64,000 bases of DNA from Haloplanus ruber. Lineage in GTDB: Archaea; Halobacteriota; Halobacteria; Halobacteriales; Haloferacaceae. Positions within the stretch are counted from its first letter, which is position 1, and each line of letters begins with the position of its first letter. The notes under the pieces were generated by a model, which was not told the origin of the DNA, did not search any database, and was given only the letters and a program-made list of their open reading frames with translations. Below are positions 52,251 through 61,710 of this stretch, piece by piece. The position numbers and the translations under genes are program-made. The stretch is taken from NCBI RefSeq assembly GCF_024494725.1, contig NZ_JANHDK010000005.1, positions 162,582-226,581 of the forward strand, written 5' to 3'.

Positions 52251-53258
52251 TCATCGATCCGGTGCTCGTCGCCCGACGATCTGTGCCGTCTCCTCGTCGA
52301 TTTCGGCCAGGTGACAGATCGGGTTGCCAGGGTAGACGACCGGATTCTCGAGCACCCCGAGCAACACGCCGGTAAACGGCGCTTCGACCGGTGTTCCGTC
52401 GTCCTTGAACGGGTCGGTGATGGTACAGAGCCGTTCGCCCTCCTGTATCACGTCCCCGCGGTCGTAGTGCATGTCGACGATGCCGCCGGCGTCGGCCCGA
52501 ATCCACGTCTTCTCGGTCACCACCGTTCGCCACCCCGGCCATCGAACCTGGCTTTGGGTCCGATCCCACAGGCCGTACTCGGCGAAGACGCTCCGGACGC
52601 CCGCGAGGGCGTCGTCGATGAGGGGGCGCTCGAACCGGTGGGCCTCGCCCATTTCTATTGTGACTGTTGGCACGCCCGTGCGCGTGGCCTCGCCACGGAG
52701 CGTCCCGTCGCTCCCCGCCCCGTCGACAATGACACTCGACCCGAAGGCGTGTGCCAGCCGCGACACCGCCGGCTGGTCCACGTCGGCGCGGACGTGGAGC
52801 GTGTTGGTCCGCCCGCGGGTCGAGGTGTGGAAGTCGATGCCCAGATCACACGGTTCCACGAAGTTCCGAAAGATGGCGTGGGCCATCCGCTTGGCGCTCG
52901 TCGAGGTCGGATCGCCCGGAAACGACCGATTCAGGTCGCGGTCGTAGATCGGTAGATACCGTTGCTGGGTGAGAAAGCCGGGAACGTTCAACACGGGCAG
53001 ACAGACGATGGTCCCCGCCAGGGTGGCGAGGTCCCAATCGTAGGCCACCGACCGGACCACCGCGATGCCGTTGAGTTCGTCGCCGTGGGCGGCCGCCGAG
53101 AGAAACATCGTCGGGCCTGGCCGCTCTCCGTTGATCACGGTGACCGGGATACGCACCGGGTCGCCGAAATACGTCTCGCTGACTCGATACCGGAGGTTCT
53201 GTCGCTCTCCGGGGGCGACCTTCCCGCCGTCGTACGTGAAGGCCCCGTCCGCGGTCAT
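52251..53258 (-). CDS. succinylglutamate desuccinylase/aspartoacylase-family carboxypeptidase-like enzyme
   Basis: 335 residues from ATG 53258. The zinc motif of the M14-like AstE/ASPA family appears in FLSAAAHGDELNGIAVVR (H..E) with LNRSFPGD and GIDFHTSTRGR giving the later His. TVTIEMGEAHRFE is the family end of the catalytic domain; a lipoyl-like beta domain follows (EAPFTGVLLGVLENPVVYPG). Members deacylate N-acyl amino acids or sit in ectoine and arginine pathways; substrate open. Divergent to the DUF1405 gene. Confidence 0.87.
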   Translation of the reverse strand: MTADGAFTYDGGKVAPGERQNLRYRVSETYFGDPVRIPVTVINGERPGPTMFLSAAAHGDELNGIAVVRSVAYDWDLATLAGTIVCLPVLNVPGFLTQQRYLPIYDRDLNRSFPGDPTSTSAKRMAHAIFRNFVEPCDLGIDFHTSTRGRTNTLHVRADVDQPAVSRLAHAFGSSVIVDGAGSDGTLRGEATRTGVPTVTIEMGEAHRFERPLIDDALAGVRSVFAEYGLWDRTQSQVRWPGWRTVVTEKTWIRADAGGIVDMHYDRGDVIQEGERLCTITDPFKDDGTPVEAPFTGVLLGVLENPVVYPGNPICHLAEIDEETAQIVGRRAPDR

Positions 53259-53357
53259 ACGGCCCACTCCGCGAGGCGACCACTTAAATGGTCGAACCGA
53301 CGCTCGTGACGGCCGAACGCGACAGCTTTTACCACCGACCGTCCCTGCAACATATCG

Positions 53358-54041
53358 ATGGTCTCGGTTTCGTTCGACGCCGGGCGTTACGTGGAGTATT
53401 ATCTCGGTAACGCGCCCAGTCTCTCGACGCTTCTCGTCGCCAACGGCGCCGCCTTCCTCGTCGGCGTTAGCTTCTACGTCAACTCCTCGCCGACGTCGCT
53501 GGCGGACCTCCCCACCTTCCTCTACCCGCTTTTCGCCGACTCTCCCACCGCCCTCGCGCTCGTGACGCTCTCGATTTCGACGCTCCTGCCGATTCTTGGC
53601 CGGCACCGCGTCGCCGACGCGCCGTCGAACACGCCACTCGTCTACCTCCACACCTTCGCGTTCGTCTGGCTCGTCAAGTACGGCCTCTGGACAGTCGTCG
53701 CGCTCAACCTCCATCCCGGCCAGTACTTCGGCTTCGCCGGCGCCGCCCTCTGGGACTACTGGGGCATCATCCTCACTCACCTCCTCTTTGTCGTCGAGGC
53801 GCTCGTGATCCCCTACTACGGCCGGACGACCGACCGAGCGCTGCTCGTCGCCCTCGCCGCCCTCCTCGTAAACGACGTCTTCGATTACGCCCTCGGCTAC
53901 CACCCGCCGCTCCGGTACGACCCCGGCGTTCCGTTGATTCTCGCGACGCTTTCCCTGTCGGTGGGTGCCGTCGCCGTTGCCCACCGCCTGTTCGACCGTC
54001 CGGACGACTTCGATCCGCTCGCGCCAGGGGGACACGGATGA
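53358..54041 (+). CDS. DUF1405 family membrane protein
   Basis: 227 residues with six to seven hydrophobic segments. YLGNAPSLSTLLVANGAAFLVG, FVWLVKYGLWTVVALNL, GIILTHLLFVVEALVIPY and VNDVFDYALGYHP match DUF1405. Membrane role unknown. Its end overlaps the AlkA start by four bases (ATGA). Confidence 0.87.
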   Translation: MVSVSFDAGRYVEYYLGNAPSLSTLLVANGAAFLVGVSFYVNSSPTSLADLPTFLYPLFADSPTALALVTLSISTLLPILGRHRVADAPSNTPLVYLHTFAFVWLVKYGLWTVVALNLHPGQYFGFAGAALWDYWGIILTHLLFVVEALVIPYYGRTTDRALLVALAALLVNDVFDYALGYHPPLRYDPGVPLILATLSLSVGAVAVAHRLFDRPDDFDPLAPGGHG

Positions 54042-54613
54042 CCCGCTGGAAGCGTGCCCTCCGTGCCGACCCCGTGATGGCCGAGTTGATCGAGACCCAC
54101 GGCGACCGACGACTCGACCCCGCGGACGACGAGTTCCGCCGTCTCGTCGTGAGCGTTATCAACCAACAACTCTCGACGGCGAGCGCAGACGCCATCCGTG
54201 GACGGGTCTTCGATCTGTTGGACGAGGTGACGCCCACGACGGTCCTCGCCGCCGACCGCGACGCTCTCCGGGCGGCCGGACTCTCGGGGACGAAAGTCGA
54301 CTACCTCCGAAACGCCGCGGCGGCGTTCCAGGACCGTGACCTCACCCGCGCCGGCCTCGCGGACCACGACGACGAGGCGGTGGTCGACGAACTCACCTCG
54401 ATCACCGGGATCGGCCGCTGGACCGCCGAGATGTACCTGCTCTTCGCCCTCGGCCGCGAGGACGTGTTGCCCCTCGGCGACCTCGCGATCAGGCGTGGGC
54501 TGACGGATCTCTACGGCTGTGAGTCACGCGAGGCGATGCGAGCGGTCGGCGCGGACTGGCGTCCCTTCCGGTCGTACGGGACACTGTACGTCTGGGCCCA
54601 CTACGAGGCCTGA
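54038..54613 (+). CDS. alkA: DNA-3-methyladenine glycosylase (AlkA-like, HhH-GPD)
   Basis: 191 residues. VVSVINQQLSTASADAIRGRV, helix-hairpin-helix LTSITGIGRWTAEMYLLFALG and the catalytic PLGDLAIRRGL (Asp) define the HhH-GPD fold; no iron-sulfur cluster at the end, as in AlkA. Removes alkylated bases to start base excision repair. The N-terminal AlkA domain of E. coli is absent, as in the short archaeal type. Confidence 0.9.
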   Translation: MTRWKRALRADPVMAELIETHGDRRLDPADDEFRRLVVSVINQQLSTASADAIRGRVFDLLDEVTPTTVLAADRDALRAAGLSGTKVDYLRNAAAAFQDRDLTRAGLADHDDEAVVDELTSITGIGRWTAEMYLLFALGREDVLPLGDLAIRRGLTDLYGCESREAMRAVGADWRPFRSYGTLYVWAHYEA

Positions 54614-55668
54614 CCGCTCGCGGCGACATCGAGCGGATCTTCGAGTTCCCCCATCACGGCTTCGAGAGTGTCTGTCGCGGTCACGAGACCGACCACCTCG
54701 CCGCCACGCAACACCAGCGCGAGTTCCTGGTCTTCGGCCTGGAACCGGTCGAAGGCGTCGCTGAGGCTGGTATCGGCCGAAATCGTCATCGGTGGGGCGG
54801 CGATTTCCTCGAACGTCCGGTCCCCCGCTTCGAGGGCGTCCATGTGGGTAACAATCGACGGCGTGTAGACGATTCCCCGGAAGTCGACGTGGTCCTCGCC
54901 GAACAGTGGAAACCGGGTGTGTGGCGTCTCGCTGATCGCCGCCAGATTCGCCGCGACCGAGGCAGTCGTCGACAGCGAGACGACGTCGTCGATGTCGGTC
55001 ATCACCTCTTCGACCGCCGTGTCGCCGACTTCGAGCGCGTTGAGCACCTCCTCCCGCCGTTCCTCGGGGAGGCCGCCCTCGTCGAGCAGGGTGCCGAGAC
55101 GGTTGCGAAGCTCCGCCCGCGACTCGATTACCTCCGCCTCGGTCTCCAGCCACGCGCCCGTCATCTCGACGCCGAACAGCTTCAGCGTCCCTTTCGCTAC
55201 ACCGTCGCCGATCCGCATCACCGGCGAAATAAGCCACGCGAACCAGTAGAGCGGCCGCGCGCCGTACCGACAGACGAATTTCGAGCGCTCGACGCCGAGA
55301 TACGTCGGCGTCTGCTCCCCGTGGGTCAGATGGAGGAGGTTGATGATCGCGTACGCGATTAACGCCCCGAGGCCAATCCCGGCGAGGGCGCTCCCGGCGA
55401 AAACCGGCTCGAACAGTGCGGCCAGCGCCGGTTCGGCCACGATTCCGACCGCGATGCTGGAGGCGGTGATGCCGACCTGACAGCTGGTGAGATAGATCTC
55501 TAGGTCCTGTGTCATTTCCCACGCCCGACGCAACGCCGGCGTGTCGAACTCCGATTCGGGATACTGACGAACCCGCGTGAGCGCGAACTCGACAGCGACG
55601 AAAAATCCGTTCGCCAGGATGAGGAGAAGTCCAGCGACGAGACGAAGGGTCAGTTCGAGCGGGGTCAT
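54601..55668 (-). CDS. CNNM/CorC-like membrane protein with CBS domains
   Basis: 355 residues. Four hydrophobic segments (LLLILANGFFVAVEFALTRVR, SCQVGITASSIAVGIVAE, GIGLGALIAYAIINLLHLTHGEQTPTYLG) form the DUF21 transmembrane domain. TVEEVMTDIDDVVSLSTTASV and TISADTSLSDAFDRFQ with RGGEVVGLVTATDTLEAVM are two CBS repeats that bind adenosyl ligands. Proposed to move magnesium or sodium. Overlaps the convergent alkA end by 13 bases. Confidence 0.87.
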   Translation of the reverse strand: MTPLELTLRLVAGLLLILANGFFVAVEFALTRVRQYPESEFDTPALRRAWEMTQDLEIYLTSCQVGITASSIAVGIVAEPALAALFEPVFAGSALAGIGLGALIAYAIINLLHLTHGEQTPTYLGVERSKFVCRYGARPLYWFAWLISPVMRIGDGVAKGTLKLFGVEMTGAWLETEAEVIESRAELRNRLGTLLDEGGLPEERREEVLNALEVGDTAVEEVMTDIDDVVSLSTTASVAANLAAISETPHTRFPLFGEDHVDFRGIVYTPSIVTHMDALEAGDRTFEEIAAPPMTISADTSLSDAFDRFQAEDQELALVLRGGEVVGLVTATDTLEAVMGELEDPLDVAASGQAS

Positions 55669-55701
55669 CGCCCGGGCGATTCCGGAACGAGCGGCAAAAG
55701 T

Positions 55702-57054
55702 CTACTCCTCGAGTATCTCGCCGTCGCCCCGGTCCTCGTCGTCCACGCGGCGGCGTACGTCGACCCGGTACCGCTCTAGCACGTCTCGGCCGAGCAACAC
55801 GGGATAGTCCATGTGGCTCCGATCCTCGACACTCGCCGTGACGGTGTGTTGGGTGCCGCCGATGCCGACGACGAGGTCGACCACCGGCCGGGCTTTCCCC
55901 GATTTGACGCTCCCCGACCGAACCCGCGTCATGCTCTTGATCGGTCCGGCGCCGATGTCGGCGGCCACACTCGTGTCGATGCTCGTTCGTGTCGCCCCGG
56001 TGTCGGACTTGGCTTTCACCTGCATCGTCCCGCTCGTCCCGCTGACGACGACTTCCTCGATGTACCCGATGATCGGCAGTTCCTCCTGCTCCGGGCGGAT
56101 GGTTCGCGGCTTGCACGCCGGCGTCGAGTCGTCGAGTGTCGCCGCGAGACGGTCGACACGCTCCTCGTCGACCGTTCCGCCGGCGCGCTCGATGGCTAGC
56201 TTCGCGATGTGGGGCGCTGGGCTGACCCCCGTCGCCTCGTACAGCCCTTTGAACCCCGCTGTGGGGTTGACCTCGAGGACGAACCAGCCGTCCTCCCCCT
56301 CGATGAGGTCGACGCCGGCGTAATCAAGTCCCATCACCTCGGCCGTGTACAGCGCAGTCTCAGCGGCCGCCTCCGGAAGGTCGTCGCTGGCGTCGGCCAC
56401 GGCCCCACCCAGGGCGACGTTGGTCCGCCAGTCTCCCTCCGGCGCGTAGCGGTACATCGCGCCGACGATTTCGTCGTCGACGACGTACACCCGCAGGTCG
56501 CGGTGTTCGCTCTCGTCGCGCTCGACAAGGTCTTGGAGGAACGCCTGGCGGTTGCCAACCCGCGGGTTGACCGGTTCCGTCAGGTCGACCTTCCACGTCC
56601 CCCCGCCGTGCGTTCCGATGGCGGTCTTGTAGACAGCCACGTCGCCGAACCGTTCCCGCCCCTCGTTGAGTCCCTCGTTCGACAGCGCGAGGAACGCGTC
56701 GGGCACGGCCACGTTCCAGTCCGCGAGCGTCGCCGCCGTCGCGAACTTGTGAATTGCGGTCAACACCGCACTCGGCTCGTTCAACATCGGCCGGATCCGC
56801 TCGAAGGTCGTCGCCAGTCCCAGCAATTCCGCGGGATCGCCCGTCGTCGAGAGGAGGAGGCGGTTCGCGACCACGTCGACGTCCGGTTCGACCGTTACCG
56901 TGCTGTCCTCGATGGTCACGGTCGTATTCTCCTGTCGCAGCCACACCGGTTCGTGGCCGAGATCCTCGACCGCGTTCAGAATCGCCTTCGTCTCCTTGCT
57001 GTTGTGAAGCGATAGCACGCCGACACTGATACCCCCATCCGAACTGTCCGACAT
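55702..57054 (-). CDS. RimK-type ATP-grasp ligase fused to a RimB-like retropepsin-fold domain
   Basis: 450 residues from ATG 57054. Residues 8-300 are the RimK ATP-grasp ligase (GVLSLHNSKETKAILNAVED, YKTAIGTHGGGTWKVDL, GVDLIEGEDGWFVLEVNPTAGFKGLYEATG). From about residue 340 a retropepsin-like domain appears, with active-site SDTGATRTSIDTSVAADIG (D-T-G) and YPVLLGRDVL, as in RimB/DUF785 ATP-dependent zinc protease-like proteins. In bacteria RimK adds glutamates to ribosomal protein S6 and RimB removes or trims them; they are separate genes. The archaeal target is unknown; the fusion links adding and removing activities. Confidence 0.88.
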   Translation of the reverse strand: MSDSSDGGISVGVLSLHNSKETKAILNAVEDLGHEPVWLRQENTTVTIEDSTVTVEPDVDVVANRLLLSTTGDPAELLGLATTFERIRPMLNEPSAVLTAIHKFATAATLADWNVAVPDAFLALSNEGLNEGRERFGDVAVYKTAIGTHGGGTWKVDLTEPVNPRVGNRQAFLQDLVERDESEHRDLRVYVVDDEIVGAMYRYAPEGDWRTNVALGGAVADASDDLPEAAAETALYTAEVMGLDYAGVDLIEGEDGWFVLEVNPTAGFKGLYEATGVSPAPHIAKLAIERAGGTVDEERVDRLAATLDDSTPACKPRTIRPEQEELPIIGYIEEVVVSGTSGTMQVKAKSDTGATRTSIDTSVAADIGAGPIKSMTRVRSGSVKSGKARPVVDLVVGIGGTQHTVTASVEDRSHMDYPVLLGRDVLERYRVDVRRRVDDEDRGDGEILEE

Positions 57055-57196
57055 AATCCTCCGTTTCCGGGCGGCGCTCAAAGACGTGCCGGTCACTCGC
57101 CACCGATTGGCCGCCCGCCGTCCGGGTCGCCCACCCCCTCGGCCCGTGCCGATTCGATGCAACAGGTAGTTAACCGGTGGCAGCCTCGCCCCGAAT

Positions 57197-58711
57197 ATGG
57201 ACGCCGCGCTGGTCATCCTCGACGGCTGGGGACTCGACGGCCCGGGTCGTAACGCCGTCTCGGCCGCCGACACGCCGACGTTCGACCGATTTCTCGCCAC
57301 GGGTGCCTCCGGGACCCTCGACGTCTCCGGCCGACGGGTCGGCCTCCCCGAGGGGCAGATGGGAAACAGCGAGGTCGGTCACCTCAACATCGGCGCCGGC
57401 CGGGTCGTCACCCAACCGCTAGCGCGCATTCACGACGCTATCGACGACGGCTCTTTCTTCGCGAACGACGCGCTGAGTGGGGCGGCCGAACACGTCCGGA
57501 CCACAGGGGGGCGGCTCCACCTGATGGGACTAGTCAGCGAGGGTGGTGTCCACTCCCACCAGCGACACCTCCACGCCCTGATCGAGTTCGCCGCCCGGAA
57601 CGACATCGAGGCGGTCACCCACGCGTTCACCGACGGACGCGACACGCCGCCGACCGCCGGAGTCGACGCCCTCGACGCCCTCGAAACCGCCGTCGACGAC
57701 CACGGCACCGGCGACGTGGCGACGGTGATCGGCCGCTACTACGCCATGGATCGGGACGAGAACTGGGCGCGGACGCGGCGCGCGTACGATGCCATCGTGG
57801 ACCGCGAGGCCGACCACGCGGCGCCGACGGCCGTCGACGCCGTCGCCGGCGCCTACGACCGCGACGAGACCGACGAGTTCGTCGAACCGACGCTGATCGA
57901 CGGTCGGCCACCGCTTCGGGACGGCGATGCCGTCGTCTTCGCCAACTTCCGGGCCGACCGCGCCCGCCAACTCGTCCGGATGCTCGCGGGTATCGACCCG
58001 GCGTGGCCCGACCCCGTCGACCCGCCGGCCGTTCACCTCGTCACGATGACCGAGTACGACGAGCGATTCGACGTTCCCGTCGCCTTCCCGCCGCTCGAAC
58101 TGACGGGGACGCTCGGCGAGACACTCGCCGGTGCCGGGCGAACCCAACTGCGGATCGCCGAATCGGAGAAGTACGCCCACGTCACCTACTTTCTCAACGG
58201 CGGCCGCGAGGTGGCTTTCGAGGGCGAGACCCGGCGGATCGTCGAGAGCCCCGACGTGCCGACGTACGACGAGCGCCCCGCGATGAGCGCCACCGGGGTC
58301 ACCGACGCCGCCGTCGACCACATCGAGCGCGACGACCCCGACGTGCTCGTGGTGAACTACGCCAATCCCGACATGGTCGGGCACACGGGCGACTTCGAGG
58401 CGGCGGTGGCGGCCGTCGAGGCGGTCGACGCCCAGCTAGCCCGCCTCGTCGCCGCCGTCCACGACGCCGGCGGTGACGTTCTCCTCACCGCCGACCACGG
58501 TAACGCCGACGACATGGGTAGCCCTGCCGACCCACACACCGCCCACACCGCCAACCCGGTCCCGGTCGTCTACCTCGCGTCTGGCGACGACCCTTCAGGC
58601 GGTCGGTGCATCCGCTCGGGCGGATCTCTGTGTGATGTGGCGCCGACGCTGCTCGAACTCACCGCAGTCGAGCAGCCGGCGGCGATGACCGGCGCGTCAC
58701 TGCTCGACTGA
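57197..58711 (+). CDS. gpmI: 2,3-bisphosphoglycerate-independent phosphoglycerate mutase
   Basis: 504 residues. AALVILDGWGLDGPGRNAV opens with the metal Asp; GQMGNSEVGHLNIGAGRVV carries the catalytic Ser. ADHGNADDMGSPADPHTAHT closes the alkaline-phosphatase-fold metal site with Asp and His. Interconverts 3- and 2-phosphoglycerate with two Mn ions. Divergent from the RimK-RimB fusion 142 bases away. Confidence 0.95.
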   Translation: MDAALVILDGWGLDGPGRNAVSAADTPTFDRFLATGASGTLDVSGRRVGLPEGQMGNSEVGHLNIGAGRVVTQPLARIHDAIDDGSFFANDALSGAAEHVRTTGGRLHLMGLVSEGGVHSHQRHLHALIEFAARNDIEAVTHAFTDGRDTPPTAGVDALDALETAVDDHGTGDVATVIGRYYAMDRDENWARTRRAYDAIVDREADHAAPTAVDAVAGAYDRDETDEFVEPTLIDGRPPLRDGDAVVFANFRADRARQLVRMLAGIDPAWPDPVDPPAVHLVTMTEYDERFDVPVAFPPLELTGTLGETLAGAGRTQLRIAESEKYAHVTYFLNGGREVAFEGETRRIVESPDVPTYDERPAMSATGVTDAAVDHIERDDPDVLVVNYANPDMVGHTGDFEAAVAAVEAVDAQLARLVAAVHDAGGDVLLTADHGNADDMGSPADPHTAHTANPVPVVYLASGDDPSGGRCIRSGGSLCDVAPTLLELTAVEQPAAMTGASLLD

Positions 58712-59338
58712 GCGCGAGGCGAGCAGCCGGTATGCCGGCCCGGCGAAGGCGAGCACCGCGAGCAGTGACGCGCCGCCGACGACGCGGGGGTCCATCACCG
58801 CCGAGAGTGACGCCGTTCGGAGTGTCCCGAGGGAGTCGCCCGCGAGGACACCGACCGCCACCCACGGCACCTCGCCGACGGCGGTCCCGAGTGCGAAGGC
58901 TCCCGGGCCGACCCCCGCCACGCCCGCGCCCGCCGACACGACATCGGAGGGGAGCGGCAGAAGTCGGCTCCCGGCGACGCTCCGTAGGGCGCCCGTCTCG
59001 GCGACCAGTCGCTCGCCCGCGGCCGCGACTCGTCCCTCCCCGACGCCGCGTCCGGCCAGCCAGTAGGGGGGAAGGCTCGTCAGCACCACGAGACCGAGCG
59101 CGAGGGGAAACCCGGCGAGTCCCAGGCCGTAGCCGGCAACGACGGCGAGAAGCGTCGTCGGCCACGCGAACAACGGCCGGACGATGGCGACGACAGCGAG
59201 CGTGGCCGTCAGGCGGAGCGGGTCGGCAGCCACCCACGCCAGGCGGCCGATTACCCACGACGGCGAACTTGCCCACGCGAGGACGGCGACCAACGAGAGC
59301 AGTCCCGCCCCGGCGACGAGTCGCGTCCGGCGGTCCAT
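58697..59338 (-). CDS. TVP38/TMEM64 (VTT) family membrane protein
   Basis: 213 residues with six hydrophobic segments (LVAGAGLLSLVAVLAWAS, TTLLAVVAGYGLGLAGFPLALGLVVL, GSRLLPLPSDVVSAGAGVAGVG). SRLLPLPSDVVSAGAG is the F/L-P-x-x-P-x-D-type VTT signature. Proteins of this fold scramble lipids or act in membrane homeostasis; archaeal role unproven. Overlaps the gpmI end by 15 bases, convergent. Confidence 0.85.
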   Translation of the reverse strand: MDRRTRLVAGAGLLSLVAVLAWASSPSWVIGRLAWVAADPLRLTATLAVVAIVRPLFAWPTTLLAVVAGYGLGLAGFPLALGLVVLTSLPPYWLAGRGVGEGRVAAAGERLVAETGALRSVAGSRLLPLPSDVVSAGAGVAGVGPGAFALGTAVGEVPWVAVGVLAGDSLGTLRTASLSAVMDPRVVGGASLLAVLAFAGPAYRLLASRSVEQ

Positions 59339-59417
59339 ACGCTCCGGTCGTCACGCCGCCACAAACGCGTTGTCCTTCGTCGGGACGTTCTTGACGGGGG
59401 CCGTCGAACGGTCGGCC

Positions 59418-59798
59418 GTGACCGACGAGACGGATCGAACCCCCCGAGAGGAGCGAATCGAACTCGCTCTCGACTTGCTTGCAAACCTCGAACACGAGAC
59501 GCTTCCGCTCCCGGCGGTCGTCGACCGGGTCGAGACGGTGACGACCGATCCGACGCTCGTGCGACGAATCCTCGACGAGGCCGAACTGCGCGGCATTCTC
59601 GAACGCGAGGAGGGTCGAATCCGAGTTCGGCGCGGCGGCTACGTCAGCTTCGAGCGACAGGTCGTTACGCGCGACGGGGAGTTCGACTGCCGGCGCTGTG
59701 GGGCCGCTCTCTCGACCGGCCACTTCGTCCGCCTCGACGCCGGCGAACTCGGCCCCTTCGGCTCTTCCTGTGTGCGAAAAGTGCTCGGCCGGGAGTAG
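59418..59798 (+). CDS. DUF5830-like protein with a C-terminal zinc pair
   Basis: 126 residues from GTG 59418; longer reading upstream overlaps the VTT gene and looks wrong. Helix-turn-helix-like VVDRVETVTTDPTLVRRILDEAELRGILER, then FDCRRCGAALSTGHFV and GSSCVRKVL, in which C-x2-C and a later Cys may hold zinc. Probably a small DNA/RNA-binding protein. Convergent with the next gene, one base after its stop. Confidence 0.8.
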   Translation: MTDETDRTPREERIELALDLLANLEHETLPLPAVVDRVETVTTDPTLVRRILDEAELRGILEREEGRIRVRRGGYVSFERQVVTRDGEFDCRRCGAALSTGHFVRLDAGELGPFGSSCVRKVLGRE

Positions 59799-60758
59799 CT
59801 ATCGGCCCTGTCTGAGCTCCTCGATCAACTGCTGGATCGTCTGCTCTTGGCGTTCGAGGCGCTCGTTCTGCGCCTCGACTGCCTCGCGGAGTTCGGCGAG
59901 TTCTCGGGCCACCGCGGGGTCGTCGACGACGCCGGCGGACCGGAATTCGGACTCGTCGAAGCCGCTTTCCTCGTTCTCGTCGGCGGCGCTGGCTTCCGCC
60001 CCCGTCTCGTCCTCTCCACCGTCGTGGTCCTCACTTGCGCCCGCGTCGTCGCTCGATCCCAGCGGCGCCGGTCCCTCGTCGAACGCCACCGTCTCCTCCG
60101 CGTCGCCGTCCGCGTCGTCCGTGGCTGTAGCCGCCCGGAGGTCGTCGACGTCGTCGACGTCGTGGTACACACACACGGCGTCGACGAGTCCCTCGCGGAG
60201 CGCCCGCGCCTGATCGTTCGGCGCCTTGAACCGCTCCTGGCGCCCGCCGACGGTGATGACAACCGACGTGGCGACGCTCCCCTCTTCGAAGTCGAGGTCG
60301 GTCACGTCCCCGAAGTGGTACTCGTCGTACTCCTCGTCCCAGACGGCCTCGCCGATGTGACGCACCACCCGTGCGCTCGTGACGACGATGGTGAGTTCGC
60401 TGAACCGGTAGGTCTGTTTCACCGTCTCACCGGTATCGGTCACACCCCGGGCGTTCAACACGCCAGCGAGCACCGGGTGAATCACCTGGTCGAGTTGCTT
60501 CGTCGGCACCGAGAACGTCCGCTCGCCGTCGAGGCCGTAATCGAGCGTGATCTCGGCCTTTCGTCGTCCCTCGGACACTCCAACGTGTTCGGCGTCGTGG
60601 GGGAACTCCTCGACCGCTTCGTCCGAGAGGAGGCCCTCGGCCCGGTAGACGAGCGTCCGCGTCGGCGTCACGAGAAGCAAGTCCTCGCCGCCGAGTCCGA
60701 CCCGGGCCGCCACGGACTCTCCGTCGAGGCTGGACTGGACGAGATCCGGCAAACTCAT
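59799..60758 (-). CDS. DUF7115-like protein with acidic linker and coiled tail
   Basis: 319 residues from ATG 60758. The first 200 residues form a duplicated beta domain (LPDLVQSSLDGESVAARVGLGG, LTIVVTSARVVRHIGEAVWDEEYDEYHFGDV), recalling a pleckstrin-like or SHOCT-associated fold. A low-complexity acidic segment (DEGPAPLGSSDDAGASEDHD) leads to a C-terminal coiled coil (AVEAQNERLERQEQTIQQLIEELR). Haloarchaeal family, unknown function. Confidence 0.8.
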   Translation of the reverse strand: MSLPDLVQSSLDGESVAARVGLGGEDLLLVTPTRTLVYRAEGLLSDEAVEEFPHDAEHVGVSEGRRKAEITLDYGLDGERTFSVPTKQLDQVIHPVLAGVLNARGVTDTGETVKQTYRFSELTIVVTSARVVRHIGEAVWDEEYDEYHFGDVTDLDFEEGSVATSVVITVGGRQERFKAPNDQARALREGLVDAVCVYHDVDDVDDLRAATATDDADGDAEETVAFDEGPAPLGSSDDAGASEDHDGGEDETGAEASAADENEESGFDESEFRSAGVVDDPAVARELAELREAVEAQNERLERQEQTIQQLIEELRQGR

Positions 60759-60920
60759 GGGCGGAGTGTCCCTCCCGCGGATGATAATTCTGCCGGCTAT
60801 CGGTCGATACCGGCGTCTGCCTCCGGTGGCGAACCTCCCGAACGGGTCGCCGGCATCCGCCCCGGTGACGCGGACCGATATGGGAAGCTTCAAGGGGCAG
60901 ATTTGCCTACCTGTGAGTGC

Positions 60921-61071
60921 GCCCGGGTGGCTTAGCTGGACATAGCGCCGCACTCATAGGGTATTCGAGCTTCGGTGCGGATACGCCTTGGAAGCCTCCC
61001 ATCCCGTGAGGCCCGCCGAGCCTCGTACCTGGGATATGCGGAGATCGTGGGTTCGGAGCCCACCCCGGGCA
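60921..61071 (+). tRNA. elongator tRNA-Met (CAT) with intron
   Basis: Exon 1 is 60921-60958 and exon 2 is 61036-61071; acceptor GCCCGGG pairs with CCCGGGC (61064-61070), discriminator A 61071. Spliced, the anticodon arm reads CCGCA-CTCATAA-TGCGG, anticodon CAT (60955-60957). The 77-base intron (60959-61035) sits after position 37, the classic archaeal site, cut by the splicing endonuclease at a bulge-helix-bulge. T-arm GTGGG TTCGGAG CCCAC. Confidence 0.9.
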
Positions 61072-61668
61072 CTCATCACATTGCTATCCTGCGCAAGCAT
61101 CGAGACAGAGTGATAACTCAGCCCAGTGGTGCAGGGACATAACTTTGAGCGTTGCACCCGCTACTAATCTCCCGATGGATGTGCCGCCCTTGCTCGTATC
61201 CACGACACAGACCTCGCGCAGCATTGGCGGAACATCTCGACCACCGGGGGGTTCAGTGTGCCACTGACGCCGTCCGTGAACGTCACGGCTCTCGTGCGCG
61301 CCCCGCCGCTGACGTGGGCATTCCTTATCGATCCGAACCCGGCGTCGCGGGAGTCGATCATATATTGCACAACCTTACGCGCGTGAGAATGGGATCGGAG
61401 TTGCCGATATCCGATGTCTACACCACGGCGACACACTGACCCAGACGCAGGCGAGTGGAACATTATCGCTACCGGTCCCGCCGCGCGCGAGTACTCTGCC
61501 GACGTGTTTCACACACGACACGGGTCGATAGCCGACCAACAAATCGCCCAGAAGCCTGTGGTCAACGACCACCCCAGTTGACCGGGATCGTATCGCCTGT
61601 TCCGCACTCTAATGACCGTCCCAGACCGAGACCACTGTGCCATGTTACCATGCTGAAACCACAAAACA
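61072..61668. other. gap before the S-layer gene; no certain gene
   Basis: About 600 bases without a convincing protein gene. The best frame is ATG 61414 to TGA 61581 (55 codons, reading DPDAGEWNIIATGPAAREYS, then VVNDHPS), with weakly haloarchaeal composition and no clear promoter. Other frames are arginine- or serine-rich. The stretch may be a regulatory spacer for the highly expressed S-layer gene or hold an unrecognised RNA. Confidence 0.4.
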
Positions 61669-61676
61669 CTTAATTT
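61669..61676 (+). promoter_or_regulatory. probable TATA box of the S-layer gene
   Basis: TTAATTTA in an AT-rich stretch (61659-61676). A start about 27 bases on (near 61700) would give a leader of roughly 90 bases, longer than most haloarchaeal transcripts, as reported for S-layer genes. Confidence 0.5.
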
Positions 61677-61710
61677 AGGGATGGGACTCTACGGATACCC
61701 CTACCAGTGG

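Noticed and set aside
61164..61463. 99-codon minus-strand frame before the S-layer gene
   Set aside because: Arg/Ser/His-rich, not acidic, no promoter or family.
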